DNA of 64,000 nucleotides from PMG-095 sp049324695 (GCA_049324695.1 JBMOMJ010000033.1:1-64000), one strand, 5' to 3'; numbered from the stretch's first letter, positions 8,731-17,641 are shown. Numbers and translations: made by a program. Notes: generated from the letters alone by a model not told the origin.

Positions 8731-9075
8731 ATGCAAAAGTACATGCTGCTGTTTCACGAGTCAGAAGACATGTTTCGTGATCTGAGCCCTTCTGAAATTC
8801 AGGAGATTATTGCCAAGTACACAGTATGGCGGCGGCGTCTCGAAGCAGATGGGCGGTTCGTCGAAGGTAGGAAACTCGGAGCCAAGGGCAAGATCGTCAG
8901 AGGTAGCTCCGGCGCGATCGAAGTCACTGACGGCCCGTACGTCGAAGGCAAAGAGGTTCTTGGCGGCTACTTCATCGTGCGCGCCTCGTCGTTCGCCGAT
9001 GCCGTGTCAATCGCGCAGGCGAGCCCTGCTGCGTGCAACGGTGCAGTCGAGGTTCGGGAGTTCGATCTCGAATGA
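8731..9075 (+). CDS. YCII / DGPF-domain protein
   Basis: 114 residues from the ATG at 8731: MQKYMLLFHESEDMFRD, with the DGPYVEGKEVLGGYFIV core that gives the DGPF family its name. The fold is a small ferredoxin-like dimer; its biochemical role is not known for this branch. It overlaps the following sigma gene by ATGA (9072-9075). DGPF proteins are the standard genomic partners of ECF42 sigma factors, so the pair is a recognised module. A matching promoter lies upstream. Confidence 0.85.
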   Translation: MQKYMLLFHESEDMFRDLSPSEIQEIIAKYTVWRRRLEADGRFVEGRKLGAKGKIVRGSSGAIEVTDGPYVEGKEVLGGYFIVRASSFADAVSIAQASPAACNGAVEVREFDLE

Positions 9076-10364
9076 CCGTCGCGCCAGTCCCGGCAGAGGA
9101 ATTGGTCGCACATTGGTTTCGGCGCAGCTCGGGCCAAATGGTCGCGACGTTGACGCGAATGTTCGGAAGCCATAACCTCGAGTTGTGCGAGGACGTCGTG
9201 CAGGACGCTTTGCTCAAGGCGCTTCAGGAGTGGCCTTACGCGGGCATACCCGCGAATCCATTTGCGTGGCTCGTGCAAGTGGCAAAAAACAGCGCACTCG
9301 ACACGGTTCGTCGGAAGCAGCGCCACCTCGAGAAGGCAGCAGACGCTCTGCTAGCGTGGGAGGCTGGTGATGCAACCGAGCCCGGTCTACGTCAGGACGA
9401 AATCGACGATGTGCTGAGTCTAGCGTTTCTCTGCGCACACCCTCGGCTCGCACCGGAGGCGTCGGTGGTCCTCGCGCTCAAAACCGTGGCAGGCTTCGGC
9501 GTTGCTGAGATTGCAGCGGCACTCTTTCTTCAGGAGTCCGCCGTGTATCAGCGGCTTCTTCGCGCGAAGCGACAGATCCGCGAACTCGGGCTGACGTTCG
9601 AGCTATCTGCCCAAGGCCTCGCGCCCCGTCTCGAGACTGTCTTGCAGGTGCTCTACCTGTGGTTCAACGAGGGATACCGCGCCCGATCCGGGTCCGAGCT
9701 CGTCAGAATGGATCTCTGCCGCGAGGCGATCCATCTCACCGAGATGCTGGCCCGCCATGCCGTATTAGCGTCGCCAACGAGCGATGCTCTGCTTGCGCTC
9801 ATGTACTTTCAGGCCGCACGTTTTTCTTCCCGCGCGGACGCATTGGGGTCGATGCTGCTGTTGAAGGATCAGGACCGAGCCTCTTGGGACCGCGCGTTGA
9901 TCAATGCTGGGCTGGTACACCTCGACCGCTCCGCGCGCGGTCAGGCGCTGACGAGATACCACCTGGAGGCCGGAATTGCGGCCTGCCACGTCGTCGCGCC
10001 CACGTACGCGGACACCGACTGGGAACAGATCGTGGAGCTCTATGAGCAATTGTTGCGACTTGCTCCGTCCCCAATCGTAAGACTCAATCATTGCGTTGCC
10101 ATTTCCCGATTGAGAGGCCCTCGCGCAGCCCTTCCACTAGTGAAGGCATTGCGCAATGACCCCTTCTTTCGGGGCTACTCGCCTGTGGACGCGATTCTTG
10201 GGCACCTGGCTCGGGAGTTGGGAGACTTTCGCAGCGCCTCGAAGCACTTCAGTGCGGCCCTTGCCGGTGACTTTAGCGATCCCGAGCGGCGCTGCTTGTC
10301 CGCATGCCTGGACGATGTCAGAGCCAAGCTTGGCCCGGTTGGTGTCTCAAGCGCGGGTTGCTAG
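9072..10364 (+). CDS. ECF42-group RNA polymerase sigma factor with long C-terminal extension
   Basis: 430 residues. The sigma2 region includes CEDVVQDALLKALQEWPYAG and NPFAWLVQVAKNSALDTVRR; sigma4 has SLAFLCAHPRLAPEASVVLALKTVAGF and ESAVYQRLLRAKRQIRE. Beyond residue 190 is the roughly 230-residue helical TPR-like extension (DUF6596 type: LYLWFNEGYRA, LCREAIHLTEML, ALMYFQAARFSSR) that defines this group and is thought to act in place of an anti-sigma factor. Translationally coupled to the DGPF gene. It converges with the SDR gene; both stop codons share the tetranucleotide CTAG at 10361-10364. Confidence 0.9.
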   Translation: MTVAPVPAEELVAHWFRRSSGQMVATLTRMFGSHNLELCEDVVQDALLKALQEWPYAGIPANPFAWLVQVAKNSALDTVRRKQRHLEKAADALLAWEAGDATEPGLRQDEIDDVLSLAFLCAHPRLAPEASVVLALKTVAGFGVAEIAAALFLQESAVYQRLLRAKRQIRELGLTFELSAQGLAPRLETVLQVLYLWFNEGYRARSGSELVRMDLCREAIHLTEMLARHAVLASPTSDALLALMYFQAARFSSRADALGSMLLLKDQDRASWDRALINAGLVHLDRSARGQALTRYHLEAGIAACHVVAPTYADTDWEQIVELYEQLLRLAPSPIVRLNHCVAISRLRGPRAALPLVKALRNDPFFRGYSPVDAILGHLARELGDFRSASKHFSAALAGDFSDPERRCLSACLDDVRAKLGPVGVSSAGC

Positions 10365-11158
10365 CGATCCATGACCTCTCCGCAGGAAGCGTTGAGAATC
10401 GTTCCCGTGAGGGAAGCTGACGTATCGGAGGCCAGGAACGCTACGAGCTCCGATAGTTCGCTCAGCCGAAGTGAGCGGCGAAGTAACGCCTTCTCGAGCG
10501 CCACACTTTCGAACTGCTCCTCGGGAATGCCGATCACGCGAGCCATCGCGGCTCGCACGAGTTGGATCCGCCGAGTCTCTTGCACGCCGCTCGCTCGCAC
10601 GCAGGCGACGCGGACACCCGCCGGGCTCCACTCCGTGGCGAGACAGCGCGTCAGCCCTTCGATCGCAGCATGGGCTGCGGCTGCGCCGGCGACGAAGGGT
10701 GCCAGCCCGGTTGACGGAGTAGCTCCCAGAAGGATCACCACGCCAGCTTTTCTCTCCAGCATGTGCCGTGCTGCAGCTCGGGCGGTCAGGAACTGCGACA
10801 CCACGCTATGTGTCATGTAGCTCGAGAAACGAGCGCTCGAAAGCTCCGTGCTTTTGCAAACGAGTTCCTCTCCACGTTCCATTGGCGCGCCCATCGCGTT
10901 GAACACGACGTGCACCGCACCAGCACGCTCGACGACGCCGGCGATGTAGTCGTCAACGTGTTTGTCACTAAGAGCATCCACCTCGGCGGCCTCAGCGGCT
11001 CCACCTGCACGCTGGATCGCGTCGACGGTTCGGTTGACCGACTCGATCCGGCGCCCGCTAGCGAATACCGTCGCACCATGTTTTGCCAGGGCCATGCAAG
11101 CGTGTGAACCGATTTGGCCGCCCGCACCGAACACAACCGCAACCTTACCGTTGAGCAT
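10361..11158 (-). CDS. short-chain dehydrogenase/reductase family protein lacking the YxxxK pair
   Basis: 265 residues with a Rossmann start (VAVVFGAGGQIGSHACMALA) and an NAxG-like segment (VVFNAMGAP). Where classical SDRs have the YxxxK active site before the AxxGLTR helix, this protein reads AAAAHAAIEGLTR: the Tyr is Ala and the Lys is His. I re-read the nucleotides over this stretch and the codons support it. Either it uses another mechanism, binds NAD(P) without catalysis, or is losing function. It is divergent from the methyltransferase gene downstream. Confidence 0.8.
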   Translation of the reverse strand: MLNGKVAVVFGAGGQIGSHACMALAKHGATVFASGRRIESVNRTVDAIQRAGGAAEAAEVDALSDKHVDDYIAGVVERAGAVHVVFNAMGAPMERGEELVCKSTELSSARFSSYMTHSVVSQFLTARAAARHMLERKAGVVILLGATPSTGLAPFVAGAAAAHAAIEGLTRCLATEWSPAGVRVACVRASGVQETRRIQLVRAAMARVIGIPEEQFESVALEKALLRRSLRLSELSELVAFLASDTSASLTGTILNASCGEVMDR

Positions 11159-11250
11159 CGTTCGTCATCCTCCGCGTTTCCCCGTAGACGAACCGACCCC
11201 GGCATTTTCGACCTTGAAGCGGAGTTTCATCGCGCGCAAAAAAGGAGTGC

Positions 11251-11901
11251 ATGACCGCAGACGCACGTTTTTGGAACGAAATTGCTGAAGCGTACTCGCG
11301 CAAACCCGTCGAGGACCCCGAGGCCTTCGAGCGCAAAATTGCGATCACATTGGGGTGCATGCGGCCTCATCACGTGGTGCTCGACATCGGCTGCGGCACG
11401 GGCTCGCTAGCGCTACGACTCGCTCCACACGCTGCCCACGTCCATGGGCTGGACATCTCGACCGAAATGGTGCGTATCGCTCGAACAAAGGCGGCGAGCG
11501 CCAACATCTCGAATGTGAGTTTCCACGTTGGCGCGGTCGAATCTCATGACGAATTCGCGGCGGAAAGCCTGGACGGCGTGTGCGCGTACAGCCTACTGCA
11601 CCTAGTGGAGGATCGCGCGGCGGTGCTCGCTCGCATCCACCGCCTGCTGAAACCGGGCGGCTTTTTCGTATCCTCCAACCTGTGCCTCAGCGATTCTTGG
11701 GTTCCTTACCGACCGTTGCTGACCGCAATGCGCTGGGTCGGAAAAGCTCCACGAGTGCAGACGTTCCGTCGCACCGAGCTCGAACGTGCGCTGTCAGACG
11801 CTGGCTTTCTAAATCCTGCAATGCCGGACGTTGGTGCCAAACCCACTATCGCATTCATCGTTGCACACAAAGCACACGACGCCTCGTCTACACCTCTATG
11901 A
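11251..11901 (+). CDS. class I SAM-dependent methyltransferase
   Basis: 216 residues; an AAAAAAGGAG stretch lies just ahead of the ATG as a good ribosome-binding site. Motif I is VVLDIGCGTGSLALRLA near residue 38, followed by GLDISTEMVRIA, DGVCAYSLLHLVEDR (motif II area) and LLKPGGFFVSSNLCLSD, the usual order of the Methyltransf_11 / UbiE-like fold. It transfers a methyl group from S-adenosylmethionine; the substrate is unknown. It stands alone between the divergent SDR and the VOC-SRPBCC pair. Confidence 0.85.
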   Translation: MTADARFWNEIAEAYSRKPVEDPEAFERKIAITLGCMRPHHVVLDIGCGTGSLALRLAPHAAHVHGLDISTEMVRIARTKAASANISNVSFHVGAVESHDEFAAESLDGVCAYSLLHLVEDRAAVLARIHRLLKPGGFFVSSNLCLSDSWVPYRPLLTAMRWVGKAPRVQTFRRTELERALSDAGFLNPAMPDVGAKPTIAFIVAHKAHDASSTPL

Positions 11902-12221
11902 CGTAGACGTGGTGTTCCTCGGGTTCTCGAGCGGATTCTCGCGTCGCACGAGCCATACCCAGCGTGGGTCGGGAGTCGCGGCGATCCCGCTCCGGAACCT
12001 GGTGCTCACCCGGAGCCCGTTAAACGTCATTGATCGTCCTCATCGCGGGTGCCTTCTGAGCCGAGAGGTCGGCTCTGGAGAGAGACGTTCGAAAGCGCTG
12101 CGCCACGACAGCTCGCAGGCGCTTTTAAATTCGCGTGCGCACCTGTCGTGCCGCAACCAGCTCGCGCGTCTCTCCGGAGAAGCGCCCAGAGTGGGCCCTT
12201 CGAACCGTAGGAGAAACGACG
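11902..12221. other. intergenic region, no supported gene
   Basis: 320 bases between the methyltransferase and the VOC gene. Longer frames cross it but begin far from any ribosome-binding site. Presumably holds the promoter of the VOC-SRPBCC operon; no further structure recognised. Confidence 0.5.
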
Positions 12222-12569
12222 ATGACTTCCCCCTTTGTTTGGTTCCATCACAACGGCGACAAGTCCAAGGAAAGTAAGAAGTTTTTCGAGTCGTTGCTGG
12301 GCTGGAAAGGGTCTGAGGGGCCCGGCGGAATGACAATGCTCGCAGCCGCAGCAGGCCCGTTCGCCGCCGTCGGCTCGAAGCCAGAACGTTATGGTGACCG
12401 CGACGAGTGGATTCCGTTCGTTGCCGTCGAGGACGTCGACGCCGCGACGAAGCGAGCGCTGACTCTGGGCGCACTCCTGATTCGCGAAAGGACGCGCGGG
12501 CCGGCTGGTGAGTTCAGCGTCGTGCGAGACCCTGGCGGTGCCGCGCTGGCTCTCTGGAAGAAGGCGTGA
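12222..12569 (+). CDS. VOC (glyoxalase / bleomycin-resistance fold) protein
   Basis: 115 residues from the ATG at 12222, preceded by TAGGAGAAACGACG as ribosome-binding site. The sequence PFVWFHHNGDKSKESKKFFESLLGW is the typical first beta-alpha unit, and a second half (FVAVEDVDAATKRALTLGA then VVRDPGGAALALWKK) completes a VOC module. Members are metal-dependent lyases, isomerases, dioxygenases or drug-binding proteins; the role here is open. It overlaps the SRPBCC gene by four bases. Confidence 0.8.
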   Translation: MTSPFVWFHHNGDKSKESKKFFESLLGWKGSEGPGGMTMLAAAAGPFAAVGSKPERYGDRDEWIPFVAVEDVDAATKRALTLGALLIRERTRGPAGEFSVVRDPGGAALALWKKA

Positions 12570-13018
12570 GCGTGACTGTCCTCACGAATACCATTCACAT
12601 CGCCGCGTCGCCCGCGCGCGTTTGGGCCGCACTCGCTCGCCTCGACGCATTACACGAGTACGATCCGGGCATCTCGAAAAGCGTGCTGCGAACCGACCAG
12701 TGTTCCGGGCTCGGCGCCGATCGCGAATGCCTGATCAAAACCGGTGGATGGTTTCGCGAACGCGTGACGCTGTGGGATCCCGAGCACGAACTGGAGTTCA
12801 CGCTCTATGACTGCACGCTGCCGGTTCGCAGGCTGCGACACCACTACAAGCTCACGTCGGAAGGAGGGGGCACGCGCGTCCAGCAGACGCAGGAGTACGA
12901 GCTCAAGTACGGGGCGGTCGGTACCGTGCTCGACGTCGTTCTCGTACGGCGCAAGTGGGATGCCGGAATCAAGACCTTTTTTGCCGGTCTCAAGCGCTAT
13001 GTGGAAGCGCACGCATGA
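12566..13018 (+). CDS. SRPBCC (START/polyketide-cyclase-like) family protein
   Basis: 150 residues from the GTG at 12566, overlapping the VOC stop. The opening NTIHIAASPARVWAALARLDAL is the classic SRPBCC first strand and helix; it ends IKTFFAGLKRYVEAHA, the long C-terminal helix. These proteins bind hydrophobic ligands in a deep pocket. Coupling to a VOC gene suggests small-molecule handling. A truncated, frameshifted near-copy of its last third is found about 2.7 kb downstream (15672-15820). Confidence 0.8.
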   Translation: MSVTVLTNTIHIAASPARVWAALARLDALHEYDPGISKSVLRTDQCSGLGADRECLIKTGGWFRERVTLWDPEHELEFTLYDCTLPVRRLRHHYKLTSEGGGTRVQQTQEYELKYGAVGTVLDVVLVRRKWDAGIKTFFAGLKRYVEAHA

Positions 13019-13196
13019 TTAGACTGCGTGCTCGTCAAACTGGGCCTGGAGCGAACGATGGTAACGTCGGGCGCTCCAGGCGGAGGCTCATCGCATTTGA
13101 GGCATCGTATTGCCTCACTTACGGATTGCTGAAGTGCGGCTGGCGTTCGCGTGCTTTCGATCAGCCCGCTGCTGCCTTTCGGTTGAAGCGATTGCC

Positions 13197-15356
13197 TCAA
13201 TGGCAGAGAAGGTCCGACAGGAAACGATAGCGGCCGCTCGAAGTGCCTTCCCTCCAGTAGACGACCACATGGCTGCCCCCGCGCACCACGCGCGGCTCTG
13301 TCGGTGCATTGGCTGCGGTGTTCACGTCGATGTCGTCCATGACTTTGCAGGCGCTATCGAATCGGTACAAGTGGATGGCGTTGCTGTCCGGCGAGGTAGC
13401 GACGACCACGGTGCCAATTGCGGAATCGCCCACCGCAACCCGCTGATTCGAGGGGACGGTGCCAAAGGGAACGACGCTGGAAGTGCACTGCGTGCTGCCG
13501 TTCGCTTTCTTGATCATGAAGCGAAATCCTACGCCCTCGATCCAAGCGAGGCCGTACCCGGCGCCGATTGCCGAAATGTCGGCATATGACGCCGTAGTCG
13601 ACAGCTGTTCCACCGCTCCGAATGTCAGGGTGGAGGAAACCAAAGACCAGTTGAGGGCGCGTGGCGTCAGCGTCTGCCAAATCACGCCTGCACTGGTGCC
13701 GCTGGCCGCAAGCCTCGGGTTGTACGAATCCCATGTACCGGTGATGGCAAGGCTGCCAGTTAGCGGTGTGCCCGACGAACCATACGTTGCCAGATTGAGA
13801 TTCCCGACCGAAGCGCCCGCCATCAATAGATCGCCCTGTCCGCGCGTTGTGATATCGCCTTTGCCGCCCGCCGGCGCAGTGACGCCTTCCCAACAGCAAC
13901 CGGTGAACGCCATGACGCCGGCATTGTTGGTCCTGCCGCCTCTGCCGTCCGTCGTGTACACGACACCCCACTTGCCCGGACCGCTGCCCCAAGCCAAATG
14001 CGTATCGAACCAGCCCATGTCCGGAGGGGGCGAGAAGATCGTACCAGTGGGAAAAGTGCCGACGCCGCTGGCCGAGATGTATCCGTAATAGAGACCCGCT
14101 GTGCTCGGAGCGGTGCCGACCAGTCCGAATGAGCCGTTGGTATGCGCAGCGATTGAGACGTTTTGACGGGGCTGCGAGACGTTCTGAATGGCGCCTACCA
14201 AGGGAAGGCCGTCAGAGAAATCGATCTTCTTGTCGCAGTCGTTGTCGATGCCGTCGCAGAGCTCGGTAGCGCCTGGGAGAACAGTGTCTTGTGAGTCGTC
14301 GCAATCGTCTCCTGGCGCCGCTGCGCAAGCGGCTGAGCCGTGTCCATCGCCATCTTGATCGAGCGCAACTTGAACGCAGTTGGAACCGCTGCAATTCCAA
14401 CGACAGCCTGTGCCAGGGGCCGTGCACGTCAGCCCGTCGCCAGCGAAGCCGGCTTTGCAAGCACAGGTCCGACTGCCCGCGGTGTTCGTGCAGGTCGCGT
14501 TGACATGGCAGCCACCATTGTTGGTGGCGCACTCGTTGACATCGACGCAGCCCGTCGAGCCGCTGCCGGTGTAGCCAGAGGGACACGCTCCGCAAGAAAA
14601 TGTACCCGCTGCATTCGAACACGTGACACGCGGATCGCAGCCGCCATTGTTCGTCGCGCATTCGTTGATGTCGACACAACCAGACGCGCCACCGCCCGTG
14701 TAACCCGCCGGGCAGTCGCCACATGTGTGCCCACCTGGCGTGTTGACGCAAGTCACCGTCTTGTCGCAACCACCATTGTTGGTGGTGCACTCATTGATAT
14801 CAGTGCAACCCGACTCACCGCTGCCTGTGTAGCCAAAGGGACAATTGCCGCAGACACGCGCGCCGACCGTATTGGTGCAAGTCACCAACGCGTCACAACC
14901 ACCGTTCTGCTTCGTGCACTCATCAATGTCTTGACAGAGCGTGCCGTCGCCTTGCGGATCCGAGTAGCCGGCGGGGCACTCGCAACGCGCATCGACGCCA
15001 CTGCCCACACACTTGGCCTCCGCGGCGCACACGAGGCCGCCACAGCCCGACGCGGCACCTGCCTCGCCGCCGGAACCTCCCATTGCTCCCGGCGCCTCTC
15101 CGCCCGCTCCGGCTTCGACAGAAACCTGACCCCCTGCTCCCGCCCCCGACGAGACTCCACCGCTTCCGCCGCGGCCACCCGAAGACGCGCCACCACCAGG
15201 AGCACCGGCTTTGCCAGCCACGCCGCCAATGCCGCCAATGCCCCCAATACCGCCCTTGCCACCCGAACCATACTTGTTGTCGACCGAACAGGACGCCACG
15301 AGCGACACACAAGCAAGACACGGCAGCCAGCTCCAACCCAAAGCACCACGAATCAT
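13197..15356 (-). CDS. large EGF-repeat lipoprotein with a putative metal-binding Asp-rich motif
   Basis: The start is set at the Met giving a compact lipoprotein signal (MIRGALGWSWLPCLACVSLV then ASC); the frame extends 22 codons further. About 719 residues. A Gly-rich linker (GGIGGIGGIGG) is followed by an EGF-like domain and four to five calcium-binding-EGF-like repeats of the form DINECTTNNGGCD, CGxCPxGYTGSG, about 40 residues each. Next is DQDGDGHG with DDCDDSQDTVLPGATELCDG and DNDCD, the MopE-like putative metal-binding motif. A C-terminal region of about 300 residues resembles a beta-propeller or lectin-like body but is not recognised. Probably a surface protein. Confidence 0.8.
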   Translation of the reverse strand: MIRGALGWSWLPCLACVSLVASCSVDNKYGSGGKGGIGGIGGIGGVAGKAGAPGGGASSGGRGGSGGVSSGAGAGGQVSVEAGAGGEAPGAMGGSGGEAGAASGCGGLVCAAEAKCVGSGVDARCECPAGYSDPQGDGTLCQDIDECTKQNGGCDALVTCTNTVGARVCGNCPFGYTGSGESGCTDINECTTNNGGCDKTVTCVNTPGGHTCGDCPAGYTGGGASGCVDINECATNNGGCDPRVTCSNAAGTFSCGACPSGYTGSGSTGCVDVNECATNNGGCHVNATCTNTAGSRTCACKAGFAGDGLTCTAPGTGCRWNCSGSNCVQVALDQDGDGHGSAACAAAPGDDCDDSQDTVLPGATELCDGIDNDCDKKIDFSDGLPLVGAIQNVSQPRQNVSIAAHTNGSFGLVGTAPSTAGLYYGYISASGVGTFPTGTIFSPPPDMGWFDTHLAWGSGPGKWGVVYTTDGRGGRTNNAGVMAFTGCCWEGVTAPAGGKGDITTRGQGDLLMAGASVGNLNLATYGSSGTPLTGSLAITGTWDSYNPRLAASGTSAGVIWQTLTPRALNWSLVSSTLTFGAVEQLSTTASYADISAIGAGYGLAWIEGVGFRFMIKKANGSTQCTSSVVPFGTVPSNQRVAVGDSAIGTVVVATSPDSNAIHLYRFDSACKVMDDIDVNTAANAPTEPRVVRGGSHVVVYWREGTSSGRYRFLSDLLCH

Positions 15357-15573
15357 GCCGAACATCATACTCGAGCGTGAACCGAAGCGCATACACGAAA
15401 TCACCATTCGGCGACGTCGCACGAGCGATCCGAGAAACTTCGCGAACTTCGCGTTCTAGCCTGAGACAACCTGGCCATCGGCGCGGTGCGGCGTCCAGAA
15501 TGAGGCAAAGGGCGATCGCCAGATGGATTCCGAGATGACTTCAAGTGAACGCACCAACGCACGCTTCATCGTT

Positions 15574-15615
15574 ATGGCGCTGCATCCGCCAAACATGGCG
15601 CTGCATCCGCCAAAC
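15574..15615. repeat. 21-bp perfect tandem duplication
   Basis: Two identical adjacent 21-base units beginning ATGGCGCTGCATCCGCCAAA (15574-15594 and 15595-15615). They lie just left of the SRPBCC remnant, suggesting local rearrangement. Confidence 0.85.
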
Positions 15616-15671
15616 GTGTCCGCCATGACCAATCGTTCGCGATGATGCAGTCGCCTCCCAGGCGTTGGCAG

Positions 15672-15820
15672 GATCGCAGCAGACGCAAGAGTACGAGCTC
15701 AAGTACGGACCCGTCGGCACTGTCCTCGACGTTGTTCTCGTGCGTCGCAAATGGGACTCCGGCATCAAGACCTTTTTTCCGGTCTGAAGCGCTACGAGGA
15801 GGCGCACGCACACGTCTAGG
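15672..15820 (+). pseudogene. truncated, frameshifted copy of the SRPBCC gene
   Basis: Bases from about 15672 closely match the last third of the intact gene ending at 13018: the frame reads QQTQEYELKYGPVGTVLDVV, then LVRRKWDSGIKTFF. It then hits a stop because one base is missing after the TTTTTT run. Restoring that base gives GLKRYEEAHAHV and a stop at about 15820, matching the end of the intact protein. The 5' two thirds of the gene are absent. Confidence 0.85.
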
Positions 15821-15851
15821 CTCGGTTGCCCAGCAAACTTCCTCTTCTTTC

Positions 15852-16733
15852 TTATGAGGCAATTCGGCCGACATGGCGCAAGCGCGCGGGATCGGCGTGA
15901 ATGAACACAGCGCGGATTGTGTCATCCGCAATTGAAAGGAGAATCGCGGTGTAGGGACGTCCGTCGCGAAGCATGAGCACGGCGGGCTGCCCGTTGAGCT
16001 CGCACTCGCGGGTAACGAGCCCGGCGGCGCCCTGTGGCGTAACAGTGGCGACGAACGCGGCAACCTTGGCTCTGCCGACGATCGGGCCCGGCAAGTTGCG
16101 GACGCGACCGTACACGCCACCTTCGGGCCCCGCGTCGGCAATGAGCACCACATCGTCCGCAAGCAAGCGCGTCACCTGCTCCAGGTCACCTGATGAGGCA
16201 GCCTGCAGGAACGCACGCAGCAAGCGCCGGTGAGTCTCCGCTGGGACACTCATTGTTCGGCGCTCGGTCGCCACATGCTCACGCGCCCGTTTGAGGAGTT
16301 GCCGGCACGCCTGATCACTCTTCTGGAGCAAGCCGGCGATCTCCTCGTGCTCGAAGTCGAAGATCTCGTGGAGCAGGAGAACGGCGCGTTCAGCAGGCGT
16401 AAGTCGTTGCAGGAGCACGATGAACGCCATAGAGATCCGGTCGAGCGCCTCCACCTTCGCGATCCCAACGTCTTCGAGGTCGAGTGGCTCCGGCAGACGG
16501 TCCCCGCGTGCTTCTTCTCGGCGTGCCCGCGCCGAGCCCAGATCATTCAGGCACAGTCGAGTGACGGTCTTGATGAGGTAAGCCTTGGGTTGGTCCACCT
16601 CGCTGCCTCTGCCCTGCCACTGCAGCCAAGCGTTCTGGACGATGTCCTCAGCACTCCCCATGTCACCCAGCATGCGGTAGGCGAGCGCGAGCATCGCGGG
16701 GCGGTGCTCCTCGAATAGTTCGTCCGAGCTCAT
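15852..16733 (-). CDS. ECF41-type (SigJ-like) sigma factor with SnoaL-like C-terminal domain
   Basis: 293 residues from the ATG at 16733, which overlaps the hydrolase stop (ATGA). Sigma2: FEEHRPAMLALAYRMLGDMG then SAEDIVQNAWLQWQG. Sigma4: LTPAERAVLLLHEIFDFEHE then IAGLLQKSDQACRQLLKRAR. The C-terminal 110 residues form a SnoaL/NTF2-like domain (LLRAFLQAASSGDLEQVTRL, ADDVVLIADAGPEGG) typical of ECF41, where this domain controls sigma activity without a separate anti-sigma. ECF41 genes usually sit next to small oxidoreductase or decarboxylase genes; here the partner is an alpha/beta-hydrolase. Confidence 0.88.
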   Translation of the reverse strand: MSSDELFEEHRPAMLALAYRMLGDMGSAEDIVQNAWLQWQGRGSEVDQPKAYLIKTVTRLCLNDLGSARARREEARGDRLPEPLDLEDVGIAKVEALDRISMAFIVLLQRLTPAERAVLLLHEIFDFEHEEIAGLLQKSDQACRQLLKRAREHVATERRTMSVPAETHRRLLRAFLQAASSGDLEQVTRLLADDVVLIADAGPEGGVYGRVRNLPGPIVGRAKVAAFVATVTPQGAAGLVTRECELNGQPAVLMLRDGRPYTAILLSIADDTIRAVFIHADPARLRHVGRIAS

Positions 16734-17641
16734 TCGGGAACAACCTGCGGTTCGAGCGTTCTCATCCAGCTCAGCATCATGGCAGCGACCGCTTCGCCTT
16801 CTGCAAGAATCGGAAAATGCCTCTCTTTTGGGACAATCGCGACAGTCGAGCGCGGAAACATCCTGCGGAATCGGGAGATGCCGCCGACGAAGCGCACGGG
16901 ATCCATTTGCCCGAAGAGTAACAGGGCGGGCTTGTCCCGCAGGTACCGCGCCACGTCGCCTGCCGTTTCGCACATGAATCGATCGTCGCGAGCCATCGCC
17001 GAGAAGACGTCCAGGATCCGATCGCGCTTCTCGCGTGAATCGTATTGTCCAGTCAAAACCGCCCTCTCATGAGCGCTGAACGGGCGGCGGAGCGGATCGA
17101 TGGTGGCCACGAGCCAAGGCAGCAAATTGAAGCGCCGATTGAGAAACCGAAAAACGTATGAGCTCACTACGTATCGAAGCACTGCCTTCACCAGCCACGC
17201 ACGTCCGTTGAGCGGAAAAGGCACCGTGTCGGCGATTACCAGTCCAGCGATCGCCGGTGCCATCTTCGCGGCGGCGGCGAGCCCAACACACGCTCCGGCG
17301 TCGCAACCAAACAGCACGACCCGATCCAGCTTCAGGCCGCTACAGAATTCCCGAATGCTCCTTGCGTAGTCGGCCAACGACCCCGCGAAGCTAACGTCTG
17401 CGCGCGACTGCCCGAAACCAGGCAAGTCGGGAGCGATCACACGATGGTGTTCGCGCAGCGCGCGCACGACGCGCACGAAACCGAGCGATGTGAGCGGACC
17501 CCCGTGAACGAGAAGAACCACTGGCCCACTCCCTTCATCGACGTACGCGACGTCGCCACTGGGAATCGTGACCCGCCGGACCCGCAAACCAAGCGACGCG
17601 CTGCCTTCCGTCGATTCAATCGAAGTTCGAAGTGAGCCCAT
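16730..17641 (-). CDS. alpha/beta-hydrolase with Asp nucleophile (dehalogenase/epoxide-hydrolase-like)
   Basis: 303 residues from the ATG at 17641; the frame extends 23 codons upstream. HGG oxyanion region at 46-48. The nucleophile elbow reads VVLFGCDAGACVG, so the nucleophile is Asp114 rather than Ser, as in haloalkane dehalogenases and epoxide hydrolases. The acid is probably Asp247 (LLFGQMDPV) and the base His275 (KERHFPIL). Its stop overlaps the ECF41 start by ATGA, so enzyme and sigma factor are translationally coupled in the order enzyme then sigma, the same arrangement as at 2163-3871. Confidence 0.85.
   Translation of the reverse strand: MGSLRTSIESTEGSASLGLRVRRVTIPSGDVAYVDEGSGPVVLLVHGGPLTSLGFVRVVRALREHHRVIAPDLPGFGQSRADVSFAGSLADYARSIREFCSGLKLDRVVLFGCDAGACVGLAAAAKMAPAIAGLVIADTVPFPLNGRAWLVKAVLRYVVSSYVFRFLNRRFNLLPWLVATIDPLRRPFSAHERAVLTGQYDSREKRDRILDVFSAMARDDRFMCETAGDVARYLRDKPALLLFGQMDPVRFVGGISRFRRMFPRSTVAIVPKERHFPILAEGEAVAAMMLSWMRTLEPQVVPE

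Noticed and set aside
14340..15380. Plus-strand 346-codon frame opposite the EGF-repeat lipoprotein
   Set aside because: Composition mirrors the EGF repeats in reverse; the minus strand has a signal peptide and cysteine spacing.
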